In this document: piece by piece, positions 21,494 to 34,690 of the stretch
Layout of the letters: the number at the start of each line of letters is the position of its first letter
How positions within the stretch are numbered: position 1 is the stretch's first letter
Assembly: GCA_916613615.1 (NCBI GenBank)
Contig: OU744728.1
Coordinates: forward strand, 34,494,450-34,558,449
Length of the DNA: 64,000 bases
DNA from: Steromphala cineraria
Lineage: Eukaryota; Mollusca; Gastropoda; Trochida; Trochidae
Direction: 5' to 3'
Program-made: the position numbers and the translations under genes
Notes under the pieces: model-generated
Database searches by the model: none
The model's input: only the letters and a program-made list of their open reading frames with translations
What the model was told of the DNA's origin: nothing

Positions 21494-24400
21494 GGTGTGT
21501 GCGGCGGACATGAGTCGGAGATGACGCAGATCTCATCACAACATGGTGCTCTATCACTCAGCAACAAGTCTACAGACCCTTCCTTGTTACAATCTTTAGG
21601 TCTTGTGGAGCTTGTTGTCTTGTCATCATTAGTTCTTTATGTTCAGGAAGACCTATGTTGATGATGTAATGGTCCAAGTGAACGAACGTGATAAGTAAGC
21701 TGCTGTCGACCAAGTATTTAGACAAACAGATATAAGAAGTACACTGCAGTTGGAACAAATACCAGACTTTACCTAAGAATAAAATGTTTATGAACACCAC
21801 AAGAAGTTTTAACTGGAAAGTAGAATGTGTATTGGAATCCTCATGATGAGTTTTTGCTTATGAAAGTTCTAATTGGAATTGATAGTGTTCCTGTCTAAAC
21901 AGTTTGGTTTTATTCTATCACATTGTTAATGTTTTACATTGTTCAGAAGATGTTTGAGTGAGATAAAGTTGAACCTCGAGATTGCAATAAACTCATTCCA
22001 AGGAGTGCAGTAAAGTTAAACATATCATATTAGTCAGTGAAGCCCTTCATCAGTACGAGCAGATTTGACCAGTACCTTCTCAAGCTGAAGAGTGTGAAGT
22101 CTTTGCTGTTTTATGCATACTTTGTAGTTGTACTTGACCCTGGTCCATAGATGCAGCAATATTAGGATTTATGTCTCTTTTTATGTACATCATTTATAAA
22201 TCACTTACCTGCCTGACAAATTTGATTTGCTCAAATCTGATCGTTAAGAAATCCCAGTGATTGTTGTTGTGATTATTTTATTTTTGTGGTACACTCACAT
22301 GGGTGCCTCTTGCAGTTGTCTATCTTGGTTGTGGAAGTACGTGGAGGAGAACATGTACACGTCAGCTTTGCCTTACAGTCACGTTCAGTAGTTTCTAAGT
22401 AATCAAATGTTACTTACTGGGATAGTCACCAATTTTATGTTAGTCTTTATGAAAATGACATGGCATGAAATTTGATGGATTCTGATTTGTAAAATTGTGA
22501 AAGATTATGTGGTTTATAATCAGGATATGCTTATTGTTTGTTGGTTCTATATGGTTCAGTATATGTCAAATCCTCAAGAAAGTTTTTGATACTGTTTTGT
22601 CAACAATGAACAAATCAAAACTGGAATGAAAGATAATTCCCTGGCAATCAATTTGTGTAATCTCAGGTGCGAGACGTATCAAACTGGACAGTTGAAGGAG
22701 TGGCCATGAACCAATAGCAGCTTCTCTCCATCAATTCAGTAGACTGGTTTAGTTGCAGTATTGGGTGTAGCTTCAGTATTTCTTCCTTTACACTTTTACT
22801 TTATTTTCCTTCTTGTTGTGATAATTGTAGTTGTGTTGTTTCTTCAGTTAGGTTGTTCTAGGACTGCTTTTGTCCTTTTTGCCAGTATGAGTATCATTTT
22901 ACACCATATAAAGAGATTAGCTCATGATGTGATAGCCCCTTAACCATCATATGACTTCCTGTTTAGTTGTTTTATTACTTGTATAGCTGTAGACATGTGG
23001 CCACACAAATAAAGGGACCAATGTTTGTTTTATTTTGACTTGTTAACTTTAAGTGGTCACAAGTCCATACTAATAACCCTAATGTGAATGGCTTAATGAT
23101 ATCAAATTTTGATATTATTTTTTTATATCTTATATTTTATGTAGAAATTATGTACTACAACAGGGCTATTTGAGACTGGATGGGTTGTGTTGGTGTTTAG
23201 ATCTAATGACACTGTTTGCTCCCGTAGTGAGCAACAACTCTACCAAACACATTCCAATTTCAATTGTTTTTTTGTGTACAATGGTTTTTGAATGGCAAGT
23301 GATAAATATTATTTTTTATCAGTAATTTTTGTTTTGTTTGTTTAACAAACATGATACTATAATTAGCAAATGTTTTAAACATGCAAAGAATGTAGTTCTT
23401 TAATGGTTTGGGAACAACTTGTGATTTTTCAATATTGCTTAAGTTTTATAATGTTTTTGAATCAAGCCTTTTCCAGGCTATTGTTGAAACTGCTTCAGTC
23501 AGTGTCATGGTATGATTTTGCAATTAAAGTGACAATATTTAACAAGATTGAAAAAAACTTGTCTGATTCAAATTTACCTGTACTCTGCCTATTTTGATGA
23601 GCCTTGTTCAAAGCATGCAGTGTGCTATGTGCTCCTACAGCACGTTCACGATGTGCCCAATCTACAGCCAGCGGTGTCTCTGCAACCAGTTGTCACAGAC
23701 TGGGCTTGACATCATGTTGCTAGATAATGCAGGTAGTACCAAGCATAGGTAGCAGAGTAACCTAACCCTCAGCTTGTTACTGTCGCCTTCATCCACAACC
23801 TGGCAGCAACCACCAGGCTGTATGTATTCAGAATAATATCATTACTCTCATCTATAAGGTATATAATCAGGAGCAAGTAAGCACCGACTGTGAGCAACTT
23901 GAAGAAACCCGTGTCCTTATTGTAGATTGATAATACTCACAGCCATGGAGCCGACTTCCTCTCTGGATGAAACATTGCAAGCCTAATAGCTGGTTTCACG
24001 TGTACTTTATTCGATTCTGTGATCCACTTGATCGGCATCTGTATCCGTCAATAATCAGGGTTTCTTTCACCTGTCTCAGTAGTTTGTATTTTAGCTTCAA
24101 GTTACTTATTTTGTTTGTTATTCTTTTGTCTGTGTATTGATTGATTTCGAACCATAGTATTTTGAGTATTTTATTTTTTTAGAAATTATTTTCTGTATCT
24201 TAGGGTTGTTATTTTCCCTCTTCTACATTTAGGTTTTACATTTGCTTCAGATATTAAAGATAAATTGACAATCATATATGAATGTTTATTTACTAAGCCC
24301 TTCAACAAAGGTGAGGTGTTTGCTTCAAGGTATTTCAGGCCCTTTCTATGCAGTATCTCCCTAATACCATATTTGACGCAATAAATGCAGGTTTTACTCA

Positions 24401-24860
24401 CATGGAAATGATTGCCCCCTTCTCATGCATATAGCTGTCATTTATAGCAATAGAGGCAAGCTTGTAACTATAATTACGCACAAGTTTTGACTTTATTTAA
24501 GTGGTAAATTTTTTTCTGTTTTTATTAAGAAAATCAAGAAATTTTACTCATACCCTTAAAATGAATTGGACTGTAATGGCAATTATTATTGTGCTAAAAT
24601 CATTATTTGCAATATAAATAGGTTTATTTCATGGTTTATCTATAAGCAATGATATTTCTATTGTCTCCTGAATTCATGTCAGTTGATGTATGCTGGTTGT
24701 AAGATGCAGACTGAGACGGTAGCGTGTTGATGTCGACTGATGGAGACCGGTGCGTGGTGCTCGCGGTCTCCTGCTTCAGCCAGGTCAACAGTAGCTCTTA
24801 CACTACACTAGCAGATACCTATGCATACCATGTCTCTCAATAAAATAGTGCTGACAATTA
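21494..24860 (+). other. 3' UTR of the LFG-repeat gene (extent uncertain)
   Basis: No further coding sequence was found. Several AATAAA hexamers occur: near 21778, near 21987, at 23008-23013 and at 24839-24844. The last is followed by a GT-rich stretch (CGTGTTTGTTGTCTC), a classical cleavage context. Use of early or late sites would give UTRs from about 0.3 to 3.4 kb. Transcript data would be needed to choose. Confidence 0.5.
24839..24844 (+). terminator. Likely distal polyadenylation signal
   Basis: AATAAA followed within about 30 bases by a GT-rich element. This is the best-formed of the candidate sites downstream of the stop codon. Confidence 0.55.
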
Positions 24861-24915
24861 CCCTCGTGTTTGTTGTCTCTCAATCTAGCAAGCTATTTTT
24901 TTCACTTTTTACTTT

Positions 24916-25105
24916 TTAGCTCATCTAGCCTGTAAGGCCTGATGGGCTTATGGCATGGCATGGTGTCCGGCGTCCGTCCATCCATCCATCCGTAAACTTT
25001 GTGGAATTTCTACTTCTTCTCCAGAACCATAAGGCCTAGAAAGCTGAAACTTTGTGTACAGATTCCTTGACTAGTGAGGATTATAAATTGTAGCTTAGCC
25101 TTTGG
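24916..25105 (+). repeat. AGCTCATC-ended dispersed repeat, truncated copy
   Basis: Begins TTTTAGCTCATCTAGCCT and carries the same GTGTCCGGCGTCCGTCC and CTAGAAAGCTGAAAC blocks as the copy at 18158. It loses similarity near 25105. Confidence 0.7.
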
Positions 25106-25239
25106 TGGCCCTTATGATAACATAACATACATGTACATATAAACATAACATTCTGTCAGTTGAATAAACCTGTCCATAGTAATTAGGGCAAGTTATGTTT
25201 TGCTAGGTACTGTTGAAATACCATGTTGGCACTGTTTAA

Positions 25240-25736
25240 AGTGACACAGAGTATCTTTCTTAAAATTGTATTTGGTTTTGATAAGCTTCAAAATATCTAA
25301 TATGCTGATTGAAGTTCATATCTCATCACTGGACTTGCAAATATATCCATTTATACATAATATCTCTAAAATGCTTGATTTTATGGAAAAATCAAGAAAA
25401 CATCTCAAATACGTTAACTTTAATATTCGAAATTATGCATCCAATTAATCTATCTATTTGTTACAATACCTAATAAACACTGCCGAATCGAATATATCTT
25501 CCTGTCAGCTTATGACAAGGTTTCAAGATGACGTTTGGCGAATTTGCGCGCGCCACTCGAGTCACATTGTCCGGTTTTCGATCAAAATCACGACTTTGAA
25601 TGGCCGTATTTTCGCTCAAATGTACTGATTGACCTTTAACTGAAGTTGTTATTTTCAGTAACAGTGGTTTCCCGATGTAATAACATCGATTTCAAAATTT
25701 GACATATGTGATCCTATCAACATACTCTGTGTCTCT
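25240..25736. mobile_element. TTAA-flanked MITE, second family (497 bp)
   Basis: The left end is AGTGACACAGAGTAT and the right end is the reverse complement of AGAGACACAGAGTAT. TTAA flanks both sides (25236-25239 and 25737-25740). The interior differs from the 93-448 family, but the flanks and first bases (TTTAAAG) are the same. The 60-codon frame inside shows no recognisable protein. Confidence 0.78.
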
Positions 25737-25950
25737 TTAAAGTTCAAGACTTTGAATCATTGGTACAACAATTGTTTCTGTTGCTTCTCTCTACATTTAC
25801 TTCTGGGTGTAATTAAAGAATTGATGGAATACTAAATAGAATATGTTTCAATTGTTAATAAGCACCATGTTTATCTAAACTCATAAGAAAGAAAAGTTTG
25901 GGAGAGAATATTTCACTTGAAAAACCTCGATTGCTAAGACCAAAAAGATA

Positions 25951-26071
25951 TACCGTATTTCCTCTAATAAGCGCCCGGGCGCTTATTTTTTCAGCACCCC
26001 TTTACCCCCCGGCGTTTATTAGAGGCCCGGCGCTTATTGGAGACCCGGCGCTTATTAGAGGAAATACGGTA
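25951..26071. mobile_element. Short palindromic MITE with TA ends (121 bp)
   Basis: The ends TACCGTATTTCCTCTAATAA and its reverse complement form a perfect inverted repeat, bounded by TA. The interior repeats AATAAGCGCC-type blocks, so the whole element can fold as one hairpin. TA duplication suggests a Tc1/mariner-type origin. Confidence 0.75.
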
Positions 26072-27044
26072 CTGGTAGTTATTGAAGTTATGGAACCTGT
26101 CCATTGTTTTAAACTGCATTTTCAGGTTACCTCGACTTCCACCTTAGTGTTGACAGCACTGGGCACTACGGGCGCTGCACACCTTACTCAAATGGACTAT
26201 CAACATTTGTGAATGGATAAACAAATAGGGATGCTATTGATGATGCATTTAACATTTTAAAGATGGGTACCTTTGCGTAATAAAGCTTCAATGTTTGAAT
26301 TTCTGCTTGAATATGAAGATCTAGAATCAGTTGAACTACAAGTTGCAGCAAGTTGAAGAAAGATGAAGTGCAAGCATTGATCAAGAGGCCATGGCAGAAT
26401 TATTGAAGACTTATCACTGCCGTTCAAGTTATCCCTGGACTAATCTTTGACTTTCATCAAGAGTTTATGAGATTTTGATAGACACATTTAACAAACAAGC
26501 ATGCACATTGACAACCTATCATAAAACAGTCATATTTTGAAGAGCTCGTAAAATAGCCTTATTTAGGCCACGAAACTAAGCGATACTGAGCTCTGGAAAC
26601 AAGATAAACAAGTTTAACGCTTATTTTGAAAAGCAAAATTTGAAAATATAAAACTGTCAATTTACTCCACTATGCTACCTAACACTACCGAAAATTATCC
26701 AACTCTAGTGGTTTTGACTTTGAACAACCTTGTGATTATCTATTCTGTATCAGATTCAGTGGTGTTTCTTGATATGGACATATAAAAACTGTTTCGAAGA
26801 TTGTTTGCCGTGTTAAAAAAACGACACCATGCAAATACAATCTGCGCAGCAAATATTCTACTGCATTACACAATTGTGACATTTAACTAATCGGCGATAT
26901 TCATCTTCGGGTCAACCCACAAGCACTTGGGGCATTGATAATGGTAGTGCTCAGTATATGAGCACCTGTCCATGAATCAAGTGCTTTTTGGTCAACCAAA
27001 ACAGCTGATAAAGGCCCTGTAATCTCGCTAATCAGAGTTTTTTT
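26072..27044. other. Intergenic sequence without recognised features
   Basis: AT-rich with short frames only. Nothing could be supported. Confidence 0.5.
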
Positions 27045-27231
27045 AGTCTGATTAAAATCGACCGTACTCGGAGGAATAAAATATCAAAAATATTGTCTCT
27101 ATTGGTGTTCAAAACAGTCTGGATATCCTCTCCGTCTCAGAGGAAAGCCGTTATGGTTGAAGTTCAAACCCCACATGAGACAATATTTTTACACTTTTTT
27201 TCCTCGACTAACAGTCGATTTTAATCGGACT
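27045..27231. mobile_element. Candidate MITE with inner and outer inverted repeats
   Basis: AGTCTGATTAAAATCGAC at the left pairs with GTCGATTTTAATCGGACT at the right. A second inner pair, AATATTGTCTC and GAGACAATATT, lies inside. No clear target duplication was seen, so the limits are approximate. Confidence 0.55.
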
Positions 27232-28177
27232 GGAGGTTTTTCAACAGTTACATGTCTTTTTCAAGATATCGTTTGAATGGTTTGTGAAACGCATCCTGAA
27301 CCGCTTGCAGTGACAGACAGTTTATTCTCTAATATGTTATAGCATACAGCCTGCAGTCCCAGGGCTGCGGTCCTCATGTAATGTCATCTTTATCACTGTA
27401 CCAGTTAGCCTCGAGCCTTGGAGTGGATGGCGAACTGGGGATGATGATATTATATGTTTAAATAAGCTCCTCATACCAATTTCGCTTCTCGTCTTGACCC
27501 TTGAAGGAAGGGCAGCTAAGCACAGCACATTTGGTTATCCTATAATCCTAGCCTGTAATAGTGACGACAGACTGATCTACCTAACTGGAGGGTGACGAGA
27601 TGTTGGTGTACAGACAGACCATCGCATATTTAGCTTAGCTAGGACCACTACATGTATGAACAGAATAAATGTAAAGTTACTAATAACGTTAGCCTTACCA
27701 TATAGTTGGAAAGATGAAACATAAACGGATGAATCGACAAGTTCTTTACAAGTACAAGAAACATTTAAACGAAAAAGAAACATAGAATCAATAAAATGAT
27801 ATGATTAAAATTTTCAACGTGCAGTAAAACATTTCGTTGCAGCGGTCCTTTCAGAGTCAACGTTAAAAATAATGCTGCATTCGACTGGGATGTTGTCAAT
27901 GCTGAGAAAAACAACAAGGTGTCAAAATAAGGAGACAGAGAGGTAGACGAAACATTGTGATTCGACATAACCGATTTTTCATATACATGTATATCATTAA
28001 TAGTAATTTATGGGATATTTAAATTTCAGACTCGTGACAAACGCCATTTCCAAACAATCTATAGCTGTTTATGCTTTCCGACAAAATTTAAGCCAGGTTA
28101 TATATATTTTGAAAAGTTAGTTTTTTCTGAAAATTAATCTTATCACATCAGTTTAATCAGAAATATTGATGTATTAA

Positions 28178-28256
28178 CAGTCACGAACACGTAGCTCACA
28201 CTCCCGAATGCTGAACCCGACGTTTTGACTACTGAGCCATTGCGACAGCGCTGAAG
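28178..28256 (-). repeat. tRNA-derived SINE-head-like relic
   Basis: The minus strand reads GCGCTGTCGCAATGGCTCAG, with an A-box-like TGGCTCAGTAG, later ATTCGGGAGTGTGAGC and a weak B box, GTGTTCGTGAC. It does not fold as an intact tRNA. Confidence 0.4.
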
Positions 28257-29112
28257 GAGCTTAGGTTAGGTGCTTTTATGACAAAGGTAAGAGTTTGAGT
28301 GGTTTGATATTTATTTTGCAAAGGCTAACAGAAAATGAACGTCAGAGAGTTATTGGAGTACTCCTATCTTTGATAATGAGATGTTGTTCACAGATCAATG
28401 TTCATCTGAACACAGTATGGAACTAATTGAAACGACACCAACAGAAAAGTACCGACACAGACCCCCATAGAAGTGACCGACACCCGATTATAATCAAACG
28501 TCAAGTCCAGTGGGCGACTCCAGACTGCAACTGTCACAGCAGAAACCGTCTTGGGACTACGCGGATATCATCACAAACTGTCGACGTTTATGACGTTTTT
28601 TTTCCATCCAAAAATAAAATCGCTAACGCAAAAATGTCTCATCGAAAAGTGTTTGTACCAACCTTGTTTTGATAAATAATGTACTCTATTTTCAACGGCT
28701 AACTTTTGTTGCTCAGTTTATTTTAGCCTTAAAATGGCGTAAATAGATCAAATACAGTCTGTGTCTCCAAGTTTTTACGTATGTAAACGTTTATGTTATT
28801 GCCCAGACATTTGCTCTATCCGAGAATATGCAATATAAATACAGCGGTGTTGGAATTGATTTTGGATGTTCGTCGACTTCATGTAAATTACCTATTCCTC
28901 GATCATTGATGCCAAATAATAATATATAGAGGGTCCCTGGCCAGCTTCACAAGAAGGCTTAGAGACAAGCACCGGTGCTTTCATGTCGTCAAAATTATAA
29001 CATTCCCTAACATGTGTTAGGTGTCGTATAAATGGTGTAATGAATTTAAATGATACAGGCATATTTACACCCATATTTGTGTACACGTGTCCTACATACG
29101 TACTGGTCACCG

Positions 29113-29161
29113 ACTGAGACCTCGGGTTCAAGTTCATCTAACTTGAACCCGAGGTCGAGGT
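29113..29161. repeat. Strong GC-rich hairpin
   Basis: A perfect 17-bp stem (GACCTCGGGTTCAAGTT at 29118-29134 with its complement at 29140-29156) and a 5-base loop. It is extended by CCGAC/GTCGG after a 3-base internal loop. The surroundings are AT-rich. No terminal repeats or coding frame explain it. Confidence 0.7.
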
Positions 29162-29575
29162 CGGCAACTATTTAACACACTAGCTCAGCGCTATATCAAT
29201 CCAATTTCAACATGACATCAGTTTTGATGATGCGGAAATGCATTTATTTCTTATATGTAATGATAAGGTGAAACATTGAATCTAATTGGAGAAACAATGT
29301 CCATTTCAAGTAGCTGACATTGGCATGGGTCTCTCGTGCTGCACGTGCAATCCGTGCGGACCGTACAACCTACCAGAATAGATTGTATAGATGCCCATTT
29401 TGTATTCGAAAACAGCTTAGACAAACTTAATTTAATATGCATATAAACATTTGGTATTAATGATTTTTTATTATTAATAATTAATATATTATGACTAATT
29501 CACGGTAATGTTTATTCTCAGGAAAAATGTGAAAGCTTATTATGAGGTCATGGAAAACATCCTGTATTTTCATCT

Positions 29576-29645
29576 GGTCTCTGTGGTCTACTGGTTAACT
29601 CACTGGGCTTGAAATCAACAGGTAACCGGTTCGAATGTATGCTTT
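29576..29645 (+). repeat. tRNA-like sequence (SINE head or tRNA pseudogene)
   Basis: GTGGTCTACTGGTTAACTC resembles an A box, GGGCTTGAAATC resembles a Ser-UGA anticodon arm, and GGTTCGAATG resembles a B box. The stems are incomplete and no long variable arm is present, so it is not a functional tRNA gene. Confidence 0.5.
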
Positions 29646-31442
29646 TGGTGCTTTTGATGTCTTATATTGGTAAATCGCAACTTTAGTGAGTGTATTTGAT
29701 TTACAAAGCAAACTTTGAACTTAAATAAATTACTGAAATCCAAATATCATCGTTTCACTGTCAGGTGTTCATGGCAATCCCGGGTGTTCATCATGAAGAC
29801 CCGCTTTGTCTGATGTACACTTCAGCACGCGCATCACACAAACAATATGACAACTATACAAAGGAGCTAGTGTATACGGTATCCTTCATCTGATCTTGTA
29901 CTCAGGCCAAGTAACAAGACCAATGGTAATCATGATAAAAGATACACAAAGATAATCGGATTATTGTTAAGCCATAGATATTTTCTCAAGCCACATGAAA
30001 GTGATCATGATGATGTATATATTCGGTACCAGATTGACCTTCATCACATGGTCAATCATTATAAACTTGGAGATGCCATTAACCGTTCTCATAATAGAAC
30101 TTCCTGTATAAACGATATAAAGGGGATAATGAAAACAGCTACATTTGCAAGAAAATGCTTTAAGTGAATGATTGTACAATCATTGGAACTAGCAGAAATG
30201 GTGACCCTCTATGTTTAGCTTTGATGCGTGCCAATGCCTACTAAATGTTGTGCAAATCTCTAACTCGACTTGTGTAGTAATTCGAAAAGGCATGACTATT
30301 TATCCTATTCAATGAAATATATGTGGGCAATCACATATTTCATAACCTGTATACTAGTTATATATTCTACTTAACATCTTCCACCAAAATGCTTCAAGCA
30401 GTTAATGGCTGCAACATTGCTCAAGCGGTGCTAAACAACAACTCACTCACTCAACCATAAGTGTCCTCCTGTCAGCATGCTGTCAATAATTGTCTGATTG
30501 AAAATCGATACTTATAAGCTCTGTACCGCAAGCATAACCATAAACCATAAACATTCTTCCAGGCAATCATTCAGTCAATTGTTAGTTTCCTTGACAACCT
30601 CAGACAAATAAACCTATGGTTTGATAATCAATGTTCAGCCGGCAGAAAAAATGAAATGACACTAAGGAGATATTAGAAGAAACAAATGGGAAAGCATATT
30701 GTAGCGAATAATTGTCAAATCAATATCAGGATGAAGGTTCAATGATCAACTGGAATAAATCACACACATAATTTTAAACGTAAAATAATTTGGCATTTTT
30801 AAACTTCTCTTACCTCGAACTATGTTGCGTGTGGATGTTCGCCCGAGTCGTCTTTAGCTCCAGACAATGATCTGCTGCTTCAGTAATGCTTGCCCTTTTC
30901 AGTAGTAAAAGACTTCACCCAACCCTGATTTTATTATTCACTGTTGAAATGTGATAATCTTTTTACATATGTTTTGCAGATTAAACTGCATGCACAATAC
31001 CTTCAATATCATGATAAGGGTGTTTTGTGTAAAGTGGTCATTCATTTGCGAAAATATTAACCCAACATTTTATCATTTCATTTCTTTAAAACCATGATGT
31101 AGAAAACAAATTGTTTTACATGTATCATGCATATTTGCATTAACCTTGTATTACGTTGGGCTAGTTGGAGTTCCAGTCTTAAGTCATTAAACAATCGAAC
31201 GTGCCGTCTCACTTGTCAATAATATGTCATAATAAACCGTAGGATCTGCATGTGCTAGACTTTGATGAAACCTAGAAAAACTCCTACTCAAAAGAATGTA
31301 AGGAACCTTTGTATTTGTCCTTAAAATACTTGTATATGACCGAATTGTTAAAGCTATGCTTTTTGTGGAACAAACTCTTCCAGTTGACATATTGGAAACT
31401 GAAAGCAATAGAGTTTCTGTATTGATCTTTGGTGTGAGAACC
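29646..31442. other. Intergenic sequence, mostly featureless
   Basis: No gene found. AGCGGTGCTAAACAACAACT followed by CACTCACTCA near 30424-30455 resembles the 3' tail of tRNA-derived SINEs common in molluscs. The rest shows nothing I can support. Confidence 0.4.
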
Positions 31443-32103
31443 ATGATAGGGGCACAAGTAGAAATCACATGTTGTCACATGTTTCAAGTTCAATACGATG
31501 ATAGGGGCACAAGTAGAACTCACATGTTGTCAGATGGTTCAAGTTCAATACGATGATAGGGGCACAAGTAGAAATCACATGTTGTCACATGTTTCAAGTT
31601 CAATACGATGATAGGGGCACAAGTAGAACTCACATGTTGTCAGATGGTTCAAGTTCAATACGATGATAGGGGCACAAGTAGAAATCACATGTTGTCACAT
31701 GTTTCAAGTTCAATACGATGATAGGGGCACAAGTAGAACTCACATGTTGTCAGATGGTTCAAGTTCAATACGATGATAGGGGCACAAGTAGAACTCACAT
31801 GTTGTCAGATGGTTCAAGTTCAATACGATGATAGGGGCACAAGTAGAAATCACATGTTGTCACATGTTTCAAGTTCAATACGATGATAGGGGCACAAGTA
31901 GAACTCACATTTTGTCAGATGGTTTAAGTTCAATACGATGATAGGGGCACAAGTAGAAATCACATGTTGTCACATGTTTCAAGTTCAATACGATGATAGG
32001 GGCACAAGTAGAACTCACATGTTGTCAGATGGTTCAAGTTCAATACGATGATAGGTGGCACAAGTAGAATTCACATGTTGTCAGATGTTTCAAGTTTAAT
32101 ACG
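31443..32103 (+). repeat. 55-bp minisatellite of two alternating subtypes, 12 copies
   Basis: The unit contains ATAGGGGCACAAGTAGAA. Subtype A continues ATCACATGTTGTCACATGTTTC; subtype B continues CTCACATGTTGTCAGATGGTTC. The order is A B A B A B B A B A B, then a hybrid unit, so the array largely amplified as a 110-bp dimer. Confidence 0.9.
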
Positions 32104-32430
32104 ATGCAGTCTTGACGTCAATTCCCACCTGTTGCCATCAGTGTCAGTCACCTCGCGCCTGGTACTTTCAGTTCCAGTTACTTCTTACGTCATTTCCAGT
32201 CAGTTCCCGTCTGGTATCACCAATTTAAGTCACTTCTTGTATGGTGCCGTCATTTCCAGTCACCTCCCGCCTGGTACCATCAGTTCCAGTCACTTCTTGT
32301 ATGGTGCCATCATTTCCAGTCACCTCCCGCCTGGTACCATCATTTCCAGTCTCTTTCCGTCAGGTACCACCAGTTTAAGTCACTTCTTGTATGCATGGTG
32401 CCATCATTTCCAGTCACTGCCAGTCTATAC
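32104..32430 (+). repeat. Degenerate 30/60-bp tandem repeat
   Basis: Blocks of CACCTCCCGCCTGGTACCAT alternate with CACTTCTTGTATGGTGCCAT, each followed by CA-TTTCCAGT. Roughly ten units with considerable drift. It adjoins the 55-bp array directly. Confidence 0.75.
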
Positions 32431-34609
32431 AGACCAGACGTAACGTACCATGTTCCTACCTGTCAAGGCTACTATTACAAACAATTCAAAACGTAAAACA
32501 CAACTAAAGGAATGTTGTTTTACATATGGTTTGACGGCGCTGGCGACGTTCATTTGTTTTGAAAAAACATACTGTTGATTTGAGTGAATGGAACGAGGCG
32601 GGGACTGACTGGAACTCATGGCACCAATCGGGAACTAATTGCACATCACAAAACTGAAAAATCAATAAGCGTGCCTATTTTTTCACATATTTACAAACGT
32701 TTTAAACCTGATAGGGGTGCTGATAGTATAAATTCGACAAATTATCATATTCAAACTACTGCAAATTATGTGTGTTATTGGTAACGTGTCATAAGTTATT
32801 ACATCACATGTCTCTTATGTATTAAGTAAATCTAAAAAACCTGTGGTGTGTTCTTTCTTTTTCCTGGCGGTTTATTTTTTTCTCAGTAATCAAAATCAGT
32901 TGTGACCCAAGTGTAAACTATGTCACAATTTATTTCTGATGTTGTACATGTAACGCTGACAACGCATTTAATGAATATGTATCTTTTGCACTATTGATAA
33001 CTGCTAGTTCAGTAAGTGGGTTTAGATAGATTTCGTGAGCTGGTTTATTTAGATTTTGAGCTGGTTGATCAATGTACAAAAATAAACTGTCACAAGACGA
33101 TGCCATATGTACATCGATTACCATTAAGCTGTCACTGTGTACATCGACTGCCTTACGACTTACCTATATTATGCCATAAATGCATACAATGTAAAACCTG
33201 TTTCTTATATAACGCATTTTAGTTTCATTGATTATGCATGACATGTTTATCAAAGAACTGCCAACATTCTTGATTATCAAGTGTTGTCAGAGGAACAAAC
33301 TTCTGATTTTGTTATACACTGAAGATATGAAAACGCCATATGAAGTGAAACAATGATTTCTGCTTATCTGCCATCATGAAAGGAAAAAACATAATGTTAT
33401 TGATTTGAAGAAATACATTCAAACTTAAATAAAAAACACTGTGTTTTGATATATGTATCTGGAGATACATCAAACATCACGGCTGATAAGCTTCATCAGG
33501 TTTCCTCTTACACCTCTGACTGTCTCAATCTGCTTCTGAGAGGAGCTGACAGATGATTTCAGACCACTCGCTCACCTGAAAACTCTTGAGGCTGAATGAT
33601 TACATTGTGTATGACGTCAAGTCATCATGACGTCACAAAGATTGGCTTATAAACTTTATGCTAGAGTGATATCAATATTTCTATTTTGTGACAGGCTCTA
33701 AGTCCTACCTCAAGTTTTTGACTTTTCAGTTAAAGAATCTGCAGACTGCAGATAGGAGTGACAAGTGGCCGACATGCAATCTGGAGAATGAGCCGAAGCA
33801 CTATGGTCTTGTCTCAGAAGTTTAACTGTAAATCGGTTTGACACACGAGTCTATCTGCGCTCTTCCGGTGGTAAACTTATTAATGTGTGATGAATTCACT
33901 ATTTTTTACAACTAATCGGGCCCATTTTTGAAGGGGTTCATTGTAGTAGATATTTGCAAACATTTTGGAAAATCAACTTGAACATAGTATATATATATGA
34001 ACTCCTAACTCAATACTAACATATTGAAGATGAAATGAGTATAAAGAACAACGATGCAACAGCTGACTATTCATTGATATTTTGTTACTTCAAGTAGAAC
34101 TGTAATGCATTATTCTTGTTATGCAGTAAAGTTTTATTTAGATTCAAAGGCCTTAAAAATATTGCATATTAATTAACATGATTTTTTATCCATTATTTGA
34201 AAAATATTTTCATATTATTGTATTGTGAAGATACCTATATCGTATGTGAACTAAATATCGGGTTGAAGGAAAATACATGAAGTATGGTTTATGCTAACTT
34301 ACTCAAAACCTTGTCTAAATTAAGATAATGAAACATTGCAATCACAATTCTAAAATTTCGACCTTACTGAAATGGTCATTATATGTTGTTAGAAGGATGT
34401 TCGTTACAGGGGCATCTCTGAACATTTTACTATAGTTGAAATGATTTAACTATTTCACTCATTATATACTTAATATATGTACACGGAATGTAAGTTCTTG
34501 TTTATAATTAACTTTTCGTGCATCTTGCATTTCCTTTATAACGTTACTATGGTCTACTAATAGGGGCTTGAAACTATCACTGGTTAATTCGTAACTACCG
34601 CAAAATATG
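32431..34609. other. Intergenic sequence without recognised features
   Basis: AT-rich. Only short frames without domain signatures were seen, plus a small hairpin near 33447-33474 (TTTGATATATGTATCT pairing with AGATACATCAAA). Confidence 0.45.
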
Positions 34610-34690
34610 ACAATGAAGATATTTATATTGCGCTTCATCCAGGCTCAAGGCGCTACCTTCATCATTTGCCTGAAGGAATTGTACTTGGTT
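34610..34690. repeat. SINE-like conserved segment, copy 2
   Basis: TTTATATTGCGCTTCATCCAGG, CTCAAGGCGCTAC and GAAGGAATTGTACTT match the segment at 5053-5120 in order and spacing, with substitutions. Confidence 0.5.

Noticed and set aside
29576..29645. Functional tRNA-Ser gene
   Set aside because: Box-like motifs are present, but the acceptor and T stems do not pair well and the long variable arm of tRNA-Ser is missing.
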